64,000 bases of DNA from Acidobacteriaceae bacterium dw_441 (GCA_018449715.1 JAAVVA010000001.1:806001-870000); one strand, 5' to 3'; positions 50,848 through 62,717 are shown, counted from the stretch's first letter. Notes: generated by a model not told the origin, from the letters alone. Translations and numbers: made by a program.

Positions 50848-53133
50848 ATGGCATATCCAACCGCAGCAAATCTGGGTTTCCCGCGCATGGGAGCACACCG
50901 CGAGCTGAAGTTCGCGCTTGAAGGCTTCTGGAGCGGCAAGCTCGATCAATCCTCCCTGCTCAACGCGGCACGCGAACTTCGCACCATTCACTGGAGCCTC
51001 CAGCGCGAAGCCGGGATCACGACGCCCCCGTCGAACGATTTTTCCTTCTACGATCACGTTCTCGACCTCGCAGCCACGCTCGGAGCCGTTCCCGCGCGCT
51101 TCGCCCACTCCGGCGGCCCCGTCAGCCTGGAGACTTACTTCGCCATGGCCCGCGGCTCCGCTGGCGCCACCGCGATGGAGATGACCAAGTGGTTCGACAC
51201 CAACTACCACTATGTTGTCCCCGAGTTCGAGCCCGGCATGAAGTACGAGCTTCTCTCCACGAAGATCGTCGATGAGTACCTCGAAGCCAAGTCCCTCGGC
51301 ATCGAAACCCGCCCCGTGCTTCTCGGTCCCGTCTCCTTCGTCCTGCTGGGCAAGCCCACGGACGCGAAGGTGAAGCGCGCCGACATCCTCAAAGCCATCC
51401 TGCCCCTGTACGCATCGCTGCTCTCACAGCTCAAGGCCGCGGGCGCGGAGTGGGTCCAGATCGACGAGCCCTGCCTCTGCCTCGACCTCACCGCCGAATC
51501 AAAGATGTTCTACCTCGACTCCTACCAGCAGCTCATCGCAGGCTTCTCGCCGAAGCTGATGCTCACCACTTACTTCGGCGACCTCGCAGAAAACCTCGAC
51601 CTCGCCCTCAGCCTCGGGACCGCGGGCCTGCACCTCGACCTCGTGCGCGCCCCGCAGCAGCTTGAGGCTCTTCTGCAAAAGGAAACCTCCGGCCTCTACC
51701 TCTCCCTCGGCCTGATCGACGGCCGCAACGTCTGGCGCTCCGACCTCAACCGCGCCTTCGAGTCCGTCGAAACCGCCGTGGCGAAGCTCGGAACAGACCG
51801 CATCCAGATCGCTCCCTCCTGTTCGCTTCTTCACTCTCCGGTCGATCTCGACCTCGAAAAGAAGATGGATGCGGAGATCCGCTCCTGGATGGCCTTCGCC
51901 AGGCAGAAGCTCAGCGAGATCGCCGTGCTCTCCCGCGGCATCGAGGGCAGGCAGAAGATCGCCTCCGAGCTTGAGCAGAACGCATCGTTCCTCTCCTCGC
52001 GCCGCTCCTCTCCGCGCATCCACCGCGAAGAGGTTGAGAAGCGCCTCGAAGCCGTGGACTCGCCCATGCTCTCGCGCCACAGCGAGTACCCCGCCCGCCG
52101 CATCGCGCAGGAAAAGGCCCTCGGCCTGCCGCCCCTGCCCACCACGACCATCGGCTCGTTCCCCCAGACGGCGGAGGTTCGCAAGATGCGCGCTTCCTTC
52201 CGCGCAGGCAAGCTCGATGCCGCTTCGTACGAGAAGTTCGTCGAAGAAGAGACCGAGCGCTGCATTCGCTTCCAGGAGAACGCCGGCATCGACGTCCTCG
52301 TGCACGGCGAGTTCGAGCGTAACGACATGGTCGAGTACTTCGGCGAGCAGCTCGAAGGCTTCGTCTTCAGCGAAAACGGCTGGGTGCAGAGCTACGGCTC
52401 GCGCTGCGTGAAGCCGCCCATCATCTTCGGCGACGTCTCGCGTTCGCAGGCCATGACTGTGCGCTGGTCCTCCTACGCACAGTCGCTGACGAAGCTCCCG
52501 GTCAAAGGCATGCTCACCGGCCCGGTGACGATCCTGCAGTGGTCCTTCGTGCGCGACGATCAGCCGCGTTCGCAGACCTGCCGCCAGATCGCCCTCGCCA
52601 TCCGCGACGAGGTACATGACCTCGAGACCGCAGGCATCCGCATCATCCAAATCGACGAGCCCGCCATCCGCGAAGGCCTTCCCCTTCGTCGCGCCGACTG
52701 GCCCATCTATCTCGCATGGAGCGTGGACGCCTTCCGTCTCGCCTCCTCCGACGTCAGCGATGCCACACAGATCCATACCCACATGTGCTACTCGGAGTTC
52801 AACGACATCATGGACGCCATCGTTCGCATGGATGCCGACGTCATCTCCATGGAGTGCTCGCGCTCGCGTATGGAGCTGCTCGACGCCTTCCACCGCGTTC
52901 GTTACCCCAACGAGATCGGCCCCGGCGTCTACGACATTCACTCCCCCCGCGTACCTGCGGCGTCGGAGATGGAAGACCTCCTCCACAAGGCCCTCGAAGT
53001 TCTCACGCCGCAGCAGCTCTGGGTAAACCCCGACTGCGGCCTGAAGACCCGCGGCTGGGAGGAAGTCGGCCATGCTCTCACCAGCATGGTCCAGACCGCC
53101 CGCCAGGTGCGCGAATCCCTCGTCGCACGCTGA
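50848..53133 (+). CDS. metE: Cobalamin-independent methionine synthase
   Basis: MetE transfers a methyl group from 5-methyltetrahydropteroyl-triglutamate to homocysteine. From the ATG at 50848 (GGAG, 5-base spacer) the product has 761 residues, normal length. The N-terminal domain starts NLGFPRMGAHRELKFALEGFW. The C-terminal domain has TIGSFPQTAEVRKMR and zinc ligands His645 and Cys647 in IHTHMCYSEFNDI, Glu in SRSRMELL and Cys730 in VNPDCGLKTRGW. The riboswitch in its leader predicts a MetH elsewhere in the genome. A strong terminator follows the stop. Confidence 0.97.
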   Translation: MAYPTAANLGFPRMGAHRELKFALEGFWSGKLDQSSLLNAARELRTIHWSLQREAGITTPPSNDFSFYDHVLDLAATLGAVPARFAHSGGPVSLETYFAMARGSAGATAMEMTKWFDTNYHYVVPEFEPGMKYELLSTKIVDEYLEAKSLGIETRPVLLGPVSFVLLGKPTDAKVKRADILKAILPLYASLLSQLKAAGAEWVQIDEPCLCLDLTAESKMFYLDSYQQLIAGFSPKLMLTTYFGDLAENLDLALSLGTAGLHLDLVRAPQQLEALLQKETSGLYLSLGLIDGRNVWRSDLNRAFESVETAVAKLGTDRIQIAPSCSLLHSPVDLDLEKKMDAEIRSWMAFARQKLSEIAVLSRGIEGRQKIASELEQNASFLSSRRSSPRIHREEVEKRLEAVDSPMLSRHSEYPARRIAQEKALGLPPLPTTTIGSFPQTAEVRKMRASFRAGKLDAASYEKFVEEETERCIRFQENAGIDVLVHGEFERNDMVEYFGEQLEGFVFSENGWVQSYGSRCVKPPIIFGDVSRSQAMTVRWSSYAQSLTKLPVKGMLTGPVTILQWSFVRDDQPRSQTCRQIALAIRDEVHDLETAGIRIIQIDEPAIREGLPLRRADWPIYLAWSVDAFRLASSDVSDATQIHTHMCYSEFNDIMDAIVRMDADVISMECSRSRMELLDAFHRVRYPNEIGPGVYDIHSPRVPAASEMEDLLHKALEVLTPQQLWVNPDCGLKTRGWEEVGHALTSMVQTARQVRESLVAR

Positions 53134-53153
53134 CCGGGTAAGCCCACTCGCTG

Positions 53154-53188
53154 CCGGCTATCCGAACCATTGGATAGCCGGTTCTTTT
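53154..53188 (+). terminator. Rho-independent terminator after metE
   Basis: A perfect 10-pair stem (CCGGCTATCC / GGATAGCCGG) with an 8-base loop is followed by TTCTTTTTT, 21 bases past the metE stop. Confidence 0.9.
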
Positions 53189-53272
53189 TTGTTTCTGTCA
53201 TCGCGGCTCCGGACTCATGTGTAATGAGAATGGATGTGATCCGTCTGCCTGTATGAAGGAGAACGATCAGCA

Positions 53273-55762
<2,490 letters not shown>

Positions 55763-55804
55763 CGATCAGTCGGCGGCGCGACCACCCCTCGCGCCGCCGC
55801 GTTC

Positions 55805-56650
55805 TTATACGTTCATGCCAGCGAGCACGCCGCGCATGTACGCGAAGCTCTTGATGACTCCCGGCAATGGATCGTTCTCCTTGATCTCGTACTCCAGATC
55901 GACGTTGCCCTTGTAGCCCATATCGATCAGCGCCTTGAAGATGCCGCGTACCGGCATCACACCGTCGCCCACCTCCACCTGGCTTTCCTTCACCGTGCTC
56001 TTGGCCAGGTCCTTCATATGGACGTCATACAAACGCGAGCCGACCTTCTTGATCGCCTCCACTGGATCGGTCCCCGTCCGCATCGTATGCCCCACGTCGA
56101 TGCAGCATCCGATCCTCTGGTCCATCGACTTCACCACCGCCAGAATGTCCAGCGGCGAAGGCCACTGCTTATCCTCCGTGCCGTGGTTATGGATCGCCAG
56201 CTTGATGTCATACTCCTTCACGAACTTCTCCACACGAGGTAGCACCTGCCGCGTCGGCGAGCCGACAATAATCGGAATCCCCGCCGCCTTCACATACTCG
56301 AACTTCGACCGGATATCGTTGTCATCGTCCTTGTCGAAGTAGATCGTTCCCGCCGCCGTCAGTGTCATCCCCGCCGCGCGATACTCCGCCGCCCGCGCCG
56401 CCACCTGGTCAGCCGGAGTCATCGGAAGATGAACATCCTTCAGGTTAAGATACGGCGTCTTCAGCTCTTTCATAAACTCGATCAGGTGCTGCTGATCGAA
56501 CTTGCGGAAGGTGTAGCTTGCGATTCCCAGCCGAATCGGCGAAGCCGACGACGGAGCCGCAAACGAAAAGGCAGAGTTCGAAAGAAGCGACGAGGCGGCA
56601 AACATGCCTCCGCTCCCCAGAAGACGACGACGCGAGAGAGTTGACTTCAT
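55805..56650 (-). CDS. Exported sugar phosphate isomerase/epimerase-like TIM barrel protein
   Basis: The 281-residue product begins with a Tat-type signal (SRRRLLGSGGMFAASSLLSN). An AP-endonuclease-2/xylose-isomerase-type TIM barrel follows: LGIASYTFRKFDQQHLIEFMKEL, LAIHNHGTEDKQWPSPLDILA, CCIDVGHTMRTG, DVHMKDLAKSTVKESQVEVGDGVM and GNVDLEYEIKENDPLPGV. The metal-binding Asp/His/Glu positions are present. The substrate is unknown, probably a sugar. ATGs at 56650 and 56659 are both possible starts. The longer frame to 56782 overlaps the histidine kinase gene and is not supported. Confidence 0.82.
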   Translation of the reverse strand: MKSTLSRRRLLGSGGMFAASSLLSNSAFSFAAPSSASPIRLGIASYTFRKFDQQHLIEFMKELKTPYLNLKDVHLPMTPADQVAARAAEYRAAGMTLTAAGTIYFDKDDDNDIRSKFEYVKAAGIPIIVGSPTRQVLPRVEKFVKEYDIKLAIHNHGTEDKQWPSPLDILAVVKSMDQRIGCCIDVGHTMRTGTDPVEAIKKVGSRLYDVHMKDLAKSTVKESQVEVGDGVMPVRGIFKALIDMGYKGNVDLEYEIKENDPLPGVIKSFAYMRGVLAGMNV

Positions 56651-56697
56651 GCAGGGCATGGTAGCTGCCGCCGCCGCAACTCGTCCAGCAGTATGAG

Positions 56698-58098
56698 TTA
56701 TCCCCGCACTCTTGCGCGTCGCATCACATCGTCCATCGCGCTCACTGCGGCCTCCAACACATGCCTTCCGCTCTCCGACCACGTCTGGGCCTCCAGCACC
56801 GGCATCCGCAGGGTCACCTTCGTCCCACGACCCGGTCTGCTGTTTACTTCCACGCTCGCTGGACTCCCGTACTGTACCTCCATCCGCTCACGCACATTCT
56901 TCATGCCGATGCCGCCGCTCTGCCGCACCAGCGTCTCGTCTTCGGCGGCATCCCCACGCTCGACGACCATGCCTACCCCGTCGTCCTCCACCTCAATCAC
57001 GAGCATTCCGTCGTTGTCGATGCGGCTGCGCAGTGTCACGGTTCCTCCGCTGATCCTCGGCTCCAGCCCGTGCTTGATGCTGTTCTCGATCAGTGGCTGC
57101 AACAGCATTCCCGGCACCACAACATCCAGCGTCTCAGGAGCGATCTCCTTTACAACCTTCAGCTTCTCTCCGAACCGCACGACCTCGATATCCAGATAAT
57201 CGTCGGTAAACTCCAGCTCCTCGCGGAAGGGAACAAACGCATCGCGATCCTTCAGCAGCACGCGCAAAATATTCGCGAGCTTCACGATCATCTCCCGCGC
57301 CAGCTCCGGCTGCGACCGCACCAGCGAGGTGATCGAGTTCAGCGTGTTGAACAGGAAGTGAGGATTGATCTGCCGCTGCAGCGCGTCGAGCCTCGCCTCC
57401 AGTAGCAGACGACCCTGTTCCTCCAGCTTCCTCTCCACGCGAATCGCGTTCCATATCTTCAGCGGAATTCCGACCACAATCGGGGCATTCGCGCAGATCA
57501 GCACCTCAACCCACCACTCATGCGAGTGCAGGCTGAAGTATCTTCGCGGATTGAACCACGCAATCATGCTCGCGCAAAGCTGCATTCCCGCCACCAGCAC
57601 CAGCAGTAGAATCTGCCGGTCCAGGTGCGGCCTTCGCAGGTTGCGCGTAATCCAGCGGTAGATGCTCAGGTCGATCATCGGAGAAAACGACCACACGTCG
57701 TCCGAGTCCACGAACCTTCCGAACGCCCCCGCCACTGCGGCGATCATGAGGTTGATCGGCAGCGCCCAGTACTCCTGGTGCATCAGCGCGGGCAGCGACA
57801 ATGCTGCGGCTCCGATCATCGCAGACAGCGGCCCGACCAGGATTCCCAGCAGCACCGTCGTCTCCAGCGAAAGGTCGGCTGCCAGGAAGTTCGGAACCTT
57901 GGACCGGACCAGCACGCCCAGCACCAGCGGGATGCAGATCATCGCGACCAGTTCCATCGTCTGCCGTGGAGTGCGCTTCTGCGACAACAGGGCGTCCTTG
58001 AAGGTCTTTGACCGGGCCAGGGAACTGGAGACAGCCGCGGCCACACCGAGCTTCACCAGCAGCGTAATCAGGATCAGCGATTGTGAGATATCCGCCAC
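56698..58098 (-). CDS. LytS-type sensor histidine kinase
   Basis: The 466-residue protein has about six N-terminal hydrophobic spans (to about 215), with the 5TM-5TMR_LYT style (LGILVGPLSAMIGAAALSLPALMHQ). The His_kinase dimerisation motif LDALQRQINPHFLFNTLNSI (His near 254) and an HATPase domain follow (LLQPLIENSIKHGLEP, EVEDDGVGM, GGIGMKNVRERMEVQYG). Kinases of this type usually pair with LytR-family response regulators, but none is adjacent here, so its partner lies elsewhere. The stop is 47 bases before the start of the Tat-signal isomerase. Confidence 0.92.
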   Translation of the reverse strand: MADISQSLILITLLVKLGVAAAVSSSLARSKTFKDALLSQKRTPRQTMELVAMICIPLVLGVLVRSKVPNFLAADLSLETTVLLGILVGPLSAMIGAAALSLPALMHQEYWALPINLMIAAVAGAFGRFVDSDDVWSFSPMIDLSIYRWITRNLRRPHLDRQILLLVLVAGMQLCASMIAWFNPRRYFSLHSHEWWVEVLICANAPIVVGIPLKIWNAIRVERKLEEQGRLLLEARLDALQRQINPHFLFNTLNSITSLVRSQPELAREMIVKLANILRVLLKDRDAFVPFREELEFTDDYLDIEVVRFGEKLKVVKEIAPETLDVVVPGMLLQPLIENSIKHGLEPRISGGTVTLRSRIDNDGMLVIEVEDDGVGMVVERGDAAEDETLVRQSGGIGMKNVRERMEVQYGSPASVEVNSRPGRGTKVTLRMPVLEAQTWSESGRHVLEAAVSAMDDVMRRARVRG

Positions 58099-58211
58099 GT
58101 TATTAATAATCTAGCCTTTATCCCGAATAATCTACGTCTCGTCACACAGCAACCTTCAATCCTGCATCGTAAACCCGCCCTGCGAATCCAATCTTTGTGA
58201 GCGCCAAAACG

Positions 58212-58217
58212 TATAAT
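58212..58217 (+). promoter_or_regulatory. Perfect -10 box very close to the ribA start
   Basis: TATAAT lies 9 bases ahead of the ribA ATG at 58227. If used, transcription would start about 2-4 bases before the ATG, giving a leaderless or almost leaderless mRNA. No good -35 is seen at 16-18 bases. The GTG at 58197 would then lie outside the transcript. Confidence 0.35.
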
Positions 58218-58226
58218 CAGAAAGAG

Positions 58227-58865
58227 ATGCCTTTCACCGCAGTCAACAAGGTAGCCGACGCCGATTTTCCCAGCCGCTGGGGTCACTTCCGTATCCTCGG
58301 TTTCGAGGGCATCATTGACAACCCCGAGCCCTGCAACGACGTCGTCCCCGCCCCTGCGCGCCGTGTCGAGGGTCTGGTGGCTCTTGTCATGGGCGACATC
58401 CACAGTGCGCCCCCCATCATCCGTATCCATTCGCAGTGCCTTACCGGCGATGTCTTCCACTCGCTGCGCTGCGATTGCCGCCAGCAGCTTGAGCTTGCCC
58501 TTTCGCTCATCACCCAGGCGGGCTCCGGCATCCTGCTCTACGAGCAGCAGGAGGGCCGTGGAATCGGCCTGATGGCCAAGCTCCGCGCCTACGAGCTGCA
58601 AGACCAGGGACTCGACACCATCGAGGCCAACCTCGAGCTGGGCTTCAAGGCCGACTGCCGGGAGTACGAGCTTCCCGCCGAGGTTCTCAAGAAGATGGGA
58701 ATCTCCGCCGTTCGCCTCATCACCAGCAACCCTGACAAGGTCGAGGCTCTCGAACAGGCGGGCATTCAGGTCGTTGAGCGCATCTCCGCCGAGGTGCCGT
58801 CCGAGCCCACCAACGAGCGTTACCTCCAGACCAAGCGCGAGAAAATGGGCCACCTCGTCAGCTAA
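58227..58865 (+). CDS. ribA: GTP cyclohydrolase II
   Basis: RibA opens GTP in the first step of riboflavin synthesis. From the ATG at 58227 the product has 212 residues. Zinc-binding cysteines are in HSQCLTGDVFHSLRCDCRQQLE. Other family motifs are ILLYEQQEGRGIGLMAKLRAYELQDQGLDTIEAN and LITSNPDKVEALEQAGIQVVERI. It is a stand-alone GTP cyclohydrolase II with no fused DHBP synthase domain. A GTG at 58197 would add 10 residues. It is divergent from the LytS-type kinase. Confidence 0.94.
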   Translation: MPFTAVNKVADADFPSRWGHFRILGFEGIIDNPEPCNDVVPAPARRVEGLVALVMGDIHSAPPIIRIHSQCLTGDVFHSLRCDCRQQLELALSLITQAGSGILLYEQQEGRGIGLMAKLRAYELQDQGLDTIEANLELGFKADCREYELPAEVLKKMGISAVRLITSNPDKVEALEQAGIQVVERISAEVPSEPTNERYLQTKREKMGHLVS

Positions 58866-58910
58866 CCGGTCGCATCTGCTTTCCTAAAACCTCCACAAAA
58901 GATTGGGTGC

Positions 58911-58945
58911 TCCGTCCTTCGCCGCTTCATCGCGAAGGGTGGATG
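58911..58945. repeat. Diverged palindromic repeat
   Basis: CCTTCGC (58916-58922), 9-base loop, GCGAAGG (58932-58938), with flanking TCCGT and GTGGATG, resembles the CATCCTTCGC repeat core at 8983 and 14547 but is diverged and has a longer loop. It follows ribA. Confidence 0.5.
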
Positions 58946-59091
58946 CATCCTTTCTCCATTTTGGTCTTGTCTTTTTTATTCAGTCTTTTGCGCAAAACAG
59001 CAAAAGGAGGGGGATAATCCCGGGAGGGCTTGCATCCCGACAGAACGGATCGCATCCAAGCTAAAGTAACCACAAGCAAAGAAGGAACTTC

Positions 59092-61254
59092 ATGGCTCGC
59101 TACAAGACTCTCCTGATCGCACTTGGAAGCATCGTCGCCCTCCTCCTTATCATTGCTCTGGCCATTCCTCTTTTCCTGAACGCCGACAGCTTCCGCGCCC
59201 GCATCGAGCAGGAGCTGACCTCTTCGCTCGGCCGCAAGGTCACCCTCGGCAAGCTCGACCTCTCGGTCATCACCGGCAGCCTTGTCGCCCAGAACGCCAC
59301 GCTCGCCGACGACCCGGCCTTCAGCAGCCAGCCCTTCCTTCAGGCCGCCTCTGTCAAGATCAACATCGAGCTTCTCCCCCTGGTCTTCAGCCGCCAGCTT
59401 CATATCACCGGCTTCTCCATCGACTCCCCGAAGATCAACCTTATCCGCCACGCCAACGGCGCCTGGAACTACTCCAGCATCGGCGCGGCTCAGGCGAAGG
59501 CTCCGGCGACGACCAGCGGCAGCTCCTCGGTCCCTGAAATCTCCGCTGGACACATCACACTGACCAATGGCCAGATCACCGTCCAGACCCCGTCCTCCCC
59601 GGTCCGGACCTACGATCAGCTCAGCCTCGACGCCAAAAACTTCACCTTCTCCAAACCCTTCCCCTTCACCGCCTCCGCCCATCTGCCCGGGGACGGAACG
59701 GTCCAGCTCGACGGCAACGCAGGCCCGATCAATTCGACCGACGCCTCGCTCACTCCCTTCGGAGCCAAGCTCTCGGTCAAGCACCTTGACCCGGTCGCCG
59801 CAGGCTTCCTCGACAGCACCGCCGGAATCACCGGCCTCATCAACGCCATCGACGTCGCTGCCACCTGGGACGGCAAAAACCTTCACGTTGCCAACCTCAC
59901 GGTCGACACGCCCAATCTGACCGTCGTCAGCAAGGCCGCTCCGGCCACGCCCGCTCCGCAGAAGGCTCCCGACAGCAACGACATGTTGAGCACCCTCTCG
60001 GCGGAGAAGATTCAGGTCAAGAACGGAACCCTCTCCCTCTCGACCGCCGGCCAGTCGAAGCCAGCCGTCTACCAGCAGCTCAACGCCGAGATCACCAATC
60101 TCTCGCCCACCGCCTCGGCCCCCTTCAAGCTCACAGCCCAGGTTCCCGGCGGAGGAGCGCTCACCGCCGACGGCAGCGCCGGACCGATCAACTTCGACGA
60201 CACCGCCTCCACACCGCTGAACGCGCACGCTACCCTCAACCACATCGACCTCGCCTCCAGCGGAGTCATCTCGCCCGAAGCCGGAATCGCCGGACTGGCG
60301 AACATCGACCTCAAGGCTCTCTCCGACGGCAAGACCTTAAACGCGAACCTCTCAGCGACCGCCCAGAACCTCCAGCTCGCCCGCAACGGCTCCCCCTCGG
60401 CGAAGCCGGTCAATCTTCAAATGGCCGTCGTCCAGAACATGCAGGCCCTGACCGGCCAGATTCAGAGCGCGACCGTCACCGTCGGACGCGCCGTCATCAA
60501 CCTCTCCGGCGGCTACCAGACCAGCGGAGCGACGACTGCCCTGAACCTCAAGGTCAGCGGCCAGTCGCTTCCCCTCGACGAGCTGCAGGACTTCCTTCCC
60601 TCGGTCGGAGTCCACCTTCCCACCGGCTCGCGCCTGCAGGGCGGAACCCTCACGACGAACCTTGCCGTCACCGGCTCCAGCGCGGAGCCCATCATCAGCG
60701 GCCCGGTCAGCATCAACAACACCAGCCTCGCAGGCTTCGACCTCGGCTCCAAGCTTTCGGCCATCACCGCTCTCACCGGAGCGAAGACCGGCTCAGCCAC
60801 AGCTATCCGCTCGCTCAGCACGAACATCCGCGTGACCGGCGGCAACGTCCGCACCGACAACCTGGCCCTCGACATGCCAGCGCTTGGCACCGCAACCGGT
60901 GCGGGAACGGTGGCGGCCTCGGGCGCTCTCAACTACAACGTCATCCTCAAGCTCGCCGGTCTCGCTGGAGGAGGCAAGGCTGGAAGCTCTGCGGGAGTAG
61001 CTGGAATCGCGGGTCAGCTTATGGGAATGATTCCGAGCGGCGCTGGCGGCGCGGTCGGTAATCTCGCCACTGGCGCTCTCCGCAACGGCATTCCGGTCGC
61101 GATCGGCGGAACCACCTCGAACCCGACCTTCGCCCCGAACCTGAGCGGAGCCCTGAGCAGCGCAACCAGCGGTAGCAAGGCTCCTGCGCAGAACAAGCAG
61201 ACCCCGGCGAATCCGTTGGGCAATGTTCTCGGCGGATTACTGGGCCGTCATTAA
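59092..61254 (+). CDS. AsmA-family protein
   Basis: The 720-residue product has an N-terminal membrane span (about 5-30, LLIALGSIVALLLIIALAIPLFL). A long beta-rich domain follows, with the AsmA start FRARIEQELTSSLGRKVTLGKLDLSVITGSLVAQNATLADDPAF and HITGFSIDSPKINLIRHANGAWNYSSI. The second half has the AsmA C-terminal block (ALNLKVSGQSLPLDELQDFL, GGTLTTNLAVTGSS). AsmA-like proteins are now thought to help move phospholipids between membranes; the role here is inferred from family only. The middle contains repeated TADGSAGPIN/DGNAGPIN segments. The gene stands alone after ribA. Confidence 0.87.
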   Translation: MARYKTLLIALGSIVALLLIIALAIPLFLNADSFRARIEQELTSSLGRKVTLGKLDLSVITGSLVAQNATLADDPAFSSQPFLQAASVKINIELLPLVFSRQLHITGFSIDSPKINLIRHANGAWNYSSIGAAQAKAPATTSGSSSVPEISAGHITLTNGQITVQTPSSPVRTYDQLSLDAKNFTFSKPFPFTASAHLPGDGTVQLDGNAGPINSTDASLTPFGAKLSVKHLDPVAAGFLDSTAGITGLINAIDVAATWDGKNLHVANLTVDTPNLTVVSKAAPATPAPQKAPDSNDMLSTLSAEKIQVKNGTLSLSTAGQSKPAVYQQLNAEITNLSPTASAPFKLTAQVPGGGALTADGSAGPINFDDTASTPLNAHATLNHIDLASSGVISPEAGIAGLANIDLKALSDGKTLNANLSATAQNLQLARNGSPSAKPVNLQMAVVQNMQALTGQIQSATVTVGRAVINLSGGYQTSGATTALNLKVSGQSLPLDELQDFLPSVGVHLPTGSRLQGGTLTTNLAVTGSSAEPIISGPVSINNTSLAGFDLGSKLSAITALTGAKTGSATAIRSLSTNIRVTGGNVRTDNLALDMPALGTATGAGTVAASGALNYNVILKLAGLAGGGKAGSSAGVAGIAGQLMGMIPSGAGGAVGNLATGALRNGIPVAIGGTTSNPTFAPNLSGALSSATSGSKAPAQNKQTPANPLGNVLGGLLGRH

Positions 61255-61257
61255 TCC

Positions 61258-61767
61258 TTACTTCGCCCGCATTGCGAGCACGGCCTTGGCTGTCGTTACC
61301 GCCTGACCGACGTGGCGTTGCGTGTGATCCGCGCAATGAACCAGCAGGCCTCCCACCGTGGTCGGGAGCTTCTTTCTCCCGACCGCGCGGTGCTGTTCAT
61401 AGCTCTTTTCGGAGAAGTTAAGCACTCGCTTGATCGAAACCTCAATCGCCTCGGCGAACTCCATCAGGGTCGCCTCTCGGTCGACGAACTCTTCCTCTGC
61501 TTTTAGCAGCTTCAACTGCCGCTCCGTAAGCTGCTGGCTGTCCGCGTAGGTCAATAGACGGTCGAGCGACCGCGCAATATGCCGAAGCTGAAACCCGACG
61601 GAAGGAAGTCCCAGCGGGCGCGATTCCATCTCTTCTCCGTTCAGCAGATCGCACCACCGCGCCACATCCTCTGCGGCAAGATCCAGAGCATGAAGCACCG
61701 CCCTGCGGACCGCATCCACGTCAGGTCTGGTTCCACGCAGCCACGGCTCAACCTTCGGTTCTGCCAT
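61258..61767 (-). CDS. DinB-family protein
   Basis: The 169-residue four-helix-bundle protein has a possible His metal triad: VGFQLRHIARSLDRLLTYAD (near 60-75), then VHCADHTQRHVGQAVTTAKAV near the end. Members bind metals and some act in bacillithiol- or mycothiol-dependent transferase reactions, but the substrate is not evident. The ATG at 61767 has GAGAGG with a 9-base spacer. It is convergent with the AsmA-family gene and the stops are 3 bases apart. Confidence 0.75.
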   Translation of the reverse strand: MAEPKVEPWLRGTRPDVDAVRRAVLHALDLAAEDVARWCDLLNGEEMESRPLGLPSVGFQLRHIARSLDRLLTYADSQQLTERQLKLLKAEEEFVDREATLMEFAEAIEVSIKRVLNFSEKSYEQHRAVGRKKLPTTVGGLLVHCADHTQRHVGQAVTTAKAVLAMRAK

Positions 61768-61802
61768 TGTCGTCAACCTCTCCAGAGAACTTCTCCAGAG
61801 AA

Positions 61803-62717
61803 CTATAGTCCCTTGCTTCGCCGGAACTCCCGCACGACCTCGGCAACGTCCCGGTGCTGCCCGTCCACCGCATCGTTCATGCCGCGCACCTCCTCCGCTG
61901 AGAGCCTTCCTGCCAGCCGGTCCATCGCGGTCTGAATCCCCGGATGCTCCCGAAGGGAGTCCTCGCGAAACAGCGGGACCGCCTCGTAGGGAGGGAAGTA
62001 GTGCCGGTCGTCCGCAAGAGCGACCAGCCCCAGCGCACGGATCGGCCCATCGGTCGAGCTGCCAGCAACCATATCCACCTGGTTCGACGAAAGAGCGCGG
62101 TACAACAGTCCGAGGTCCATTGTTCTCGGACTCCCCTCGAAGCGCAGCCCATAAGCTGTTTCCAGCCCACGCAGACCGTCCGGACGCTCCTCGAACTCGT
62201 ACCCGACTCCCAGCCGCATCTTCGCCGCATGGGGCACGGCATCGGAGATCGTCTTCAGGCCCAGCCTCTGCGCATCGCCGCTCCGCACCACCATCGCGAA
62301 GGTGTTCTCGAAACCCAGCCCCGGCTCCGCGCGGACCTGGTATCGCTCGGCATACAGCCGCCGCACGGTGTCGAAGACCTTCTTCTGCTCGCGCTCGCCG
62401 ATGGGAGGGAGCGGCTGTTTGAGGATCGCGGTCAGGGCGGTGCCGGTGTATTCGACGTAGCCGTCGATGCGTCCGGTGACCAGCGCCTGGTGGCAGAGGT
62501 AGCTTCCTGCAAGGTAGAACCGGCGCTCGACCCGCTGGCCGGTGACCGCCTCGATCTCCTGTGCCAGAAGCTCTCCCAGAACGACCTGCTCAGTAAAGTT
62601 CTTCGCCCCGATGGTCACCCGCGAAGAGCGCGGAGGCGAACAGGCGGTACAGGCGAACAGAAGACACAGCGCCATTGCCCCCAGAAACCGGCTCGTTCTT
62701 GGGCTGCGATGCCTCAT
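61803..62717 (-). CDS. Glycine betaine/choline-type ABC substrate-binding protein
   Basis: The 304-residue product has a lipoprotein-like signal peptide (FLGAMALCLLFACTACSPP). An OpuAC/OsmF-type solute-binding domain follows: RVTIGAKNFTEQVVLGELLAQEIEAVTG, GRIDGYVEYTGTALTAIL, MRLGVGYEFEERPDGL and NQVDMVAGSSTDGPI. The ATG at 62717 overlaps the permease stop (ATGA). It probably captures glycine betaine, choline or a related compound for osmoprotection. The frame open to 63377 is a shadow of the permease gene. Confidence 0.9.
   Translation of the reverse strand: MRHRSPRTSRFLGAMALCLLFACTACSPPRSSRVTIGAKNFTEQVVLGELLAQEIEAVTGQRVERRFYLAGSYLCHQALVTGRIDGYVEYTGTALTAILKQPLPPIGEREQKKVFDTVRRLYAERYQVRAEPGLGFENTFAMVVRSGDAQRLGLKTISDAVPHAAKMRLGVGYEFEERPDGLRGLETAYGLRFEGSPRTMDLGLLYRALSSNQVDMVAGSSTDGPIRALGLVALADDRHYFPPYEAVPLFREDSLREHPGIQTAMDRLAGRLSAEEVRGMNDAVDGQHRDVAEVVREFRRSKGL

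Noticed and set aside
51499..53073. 524-residue minus-strand frame opposite metE
   Set aside because: Antisense shadow rich in Asp, Glu, Val and Gly; metE is confident on the other strand.
58927..60243. 438-residue minus-strand frame opposite the AsmA-family gene
   Set aside because: Gly/Glu/Val-rich antisense shadow with no recognisable domain.
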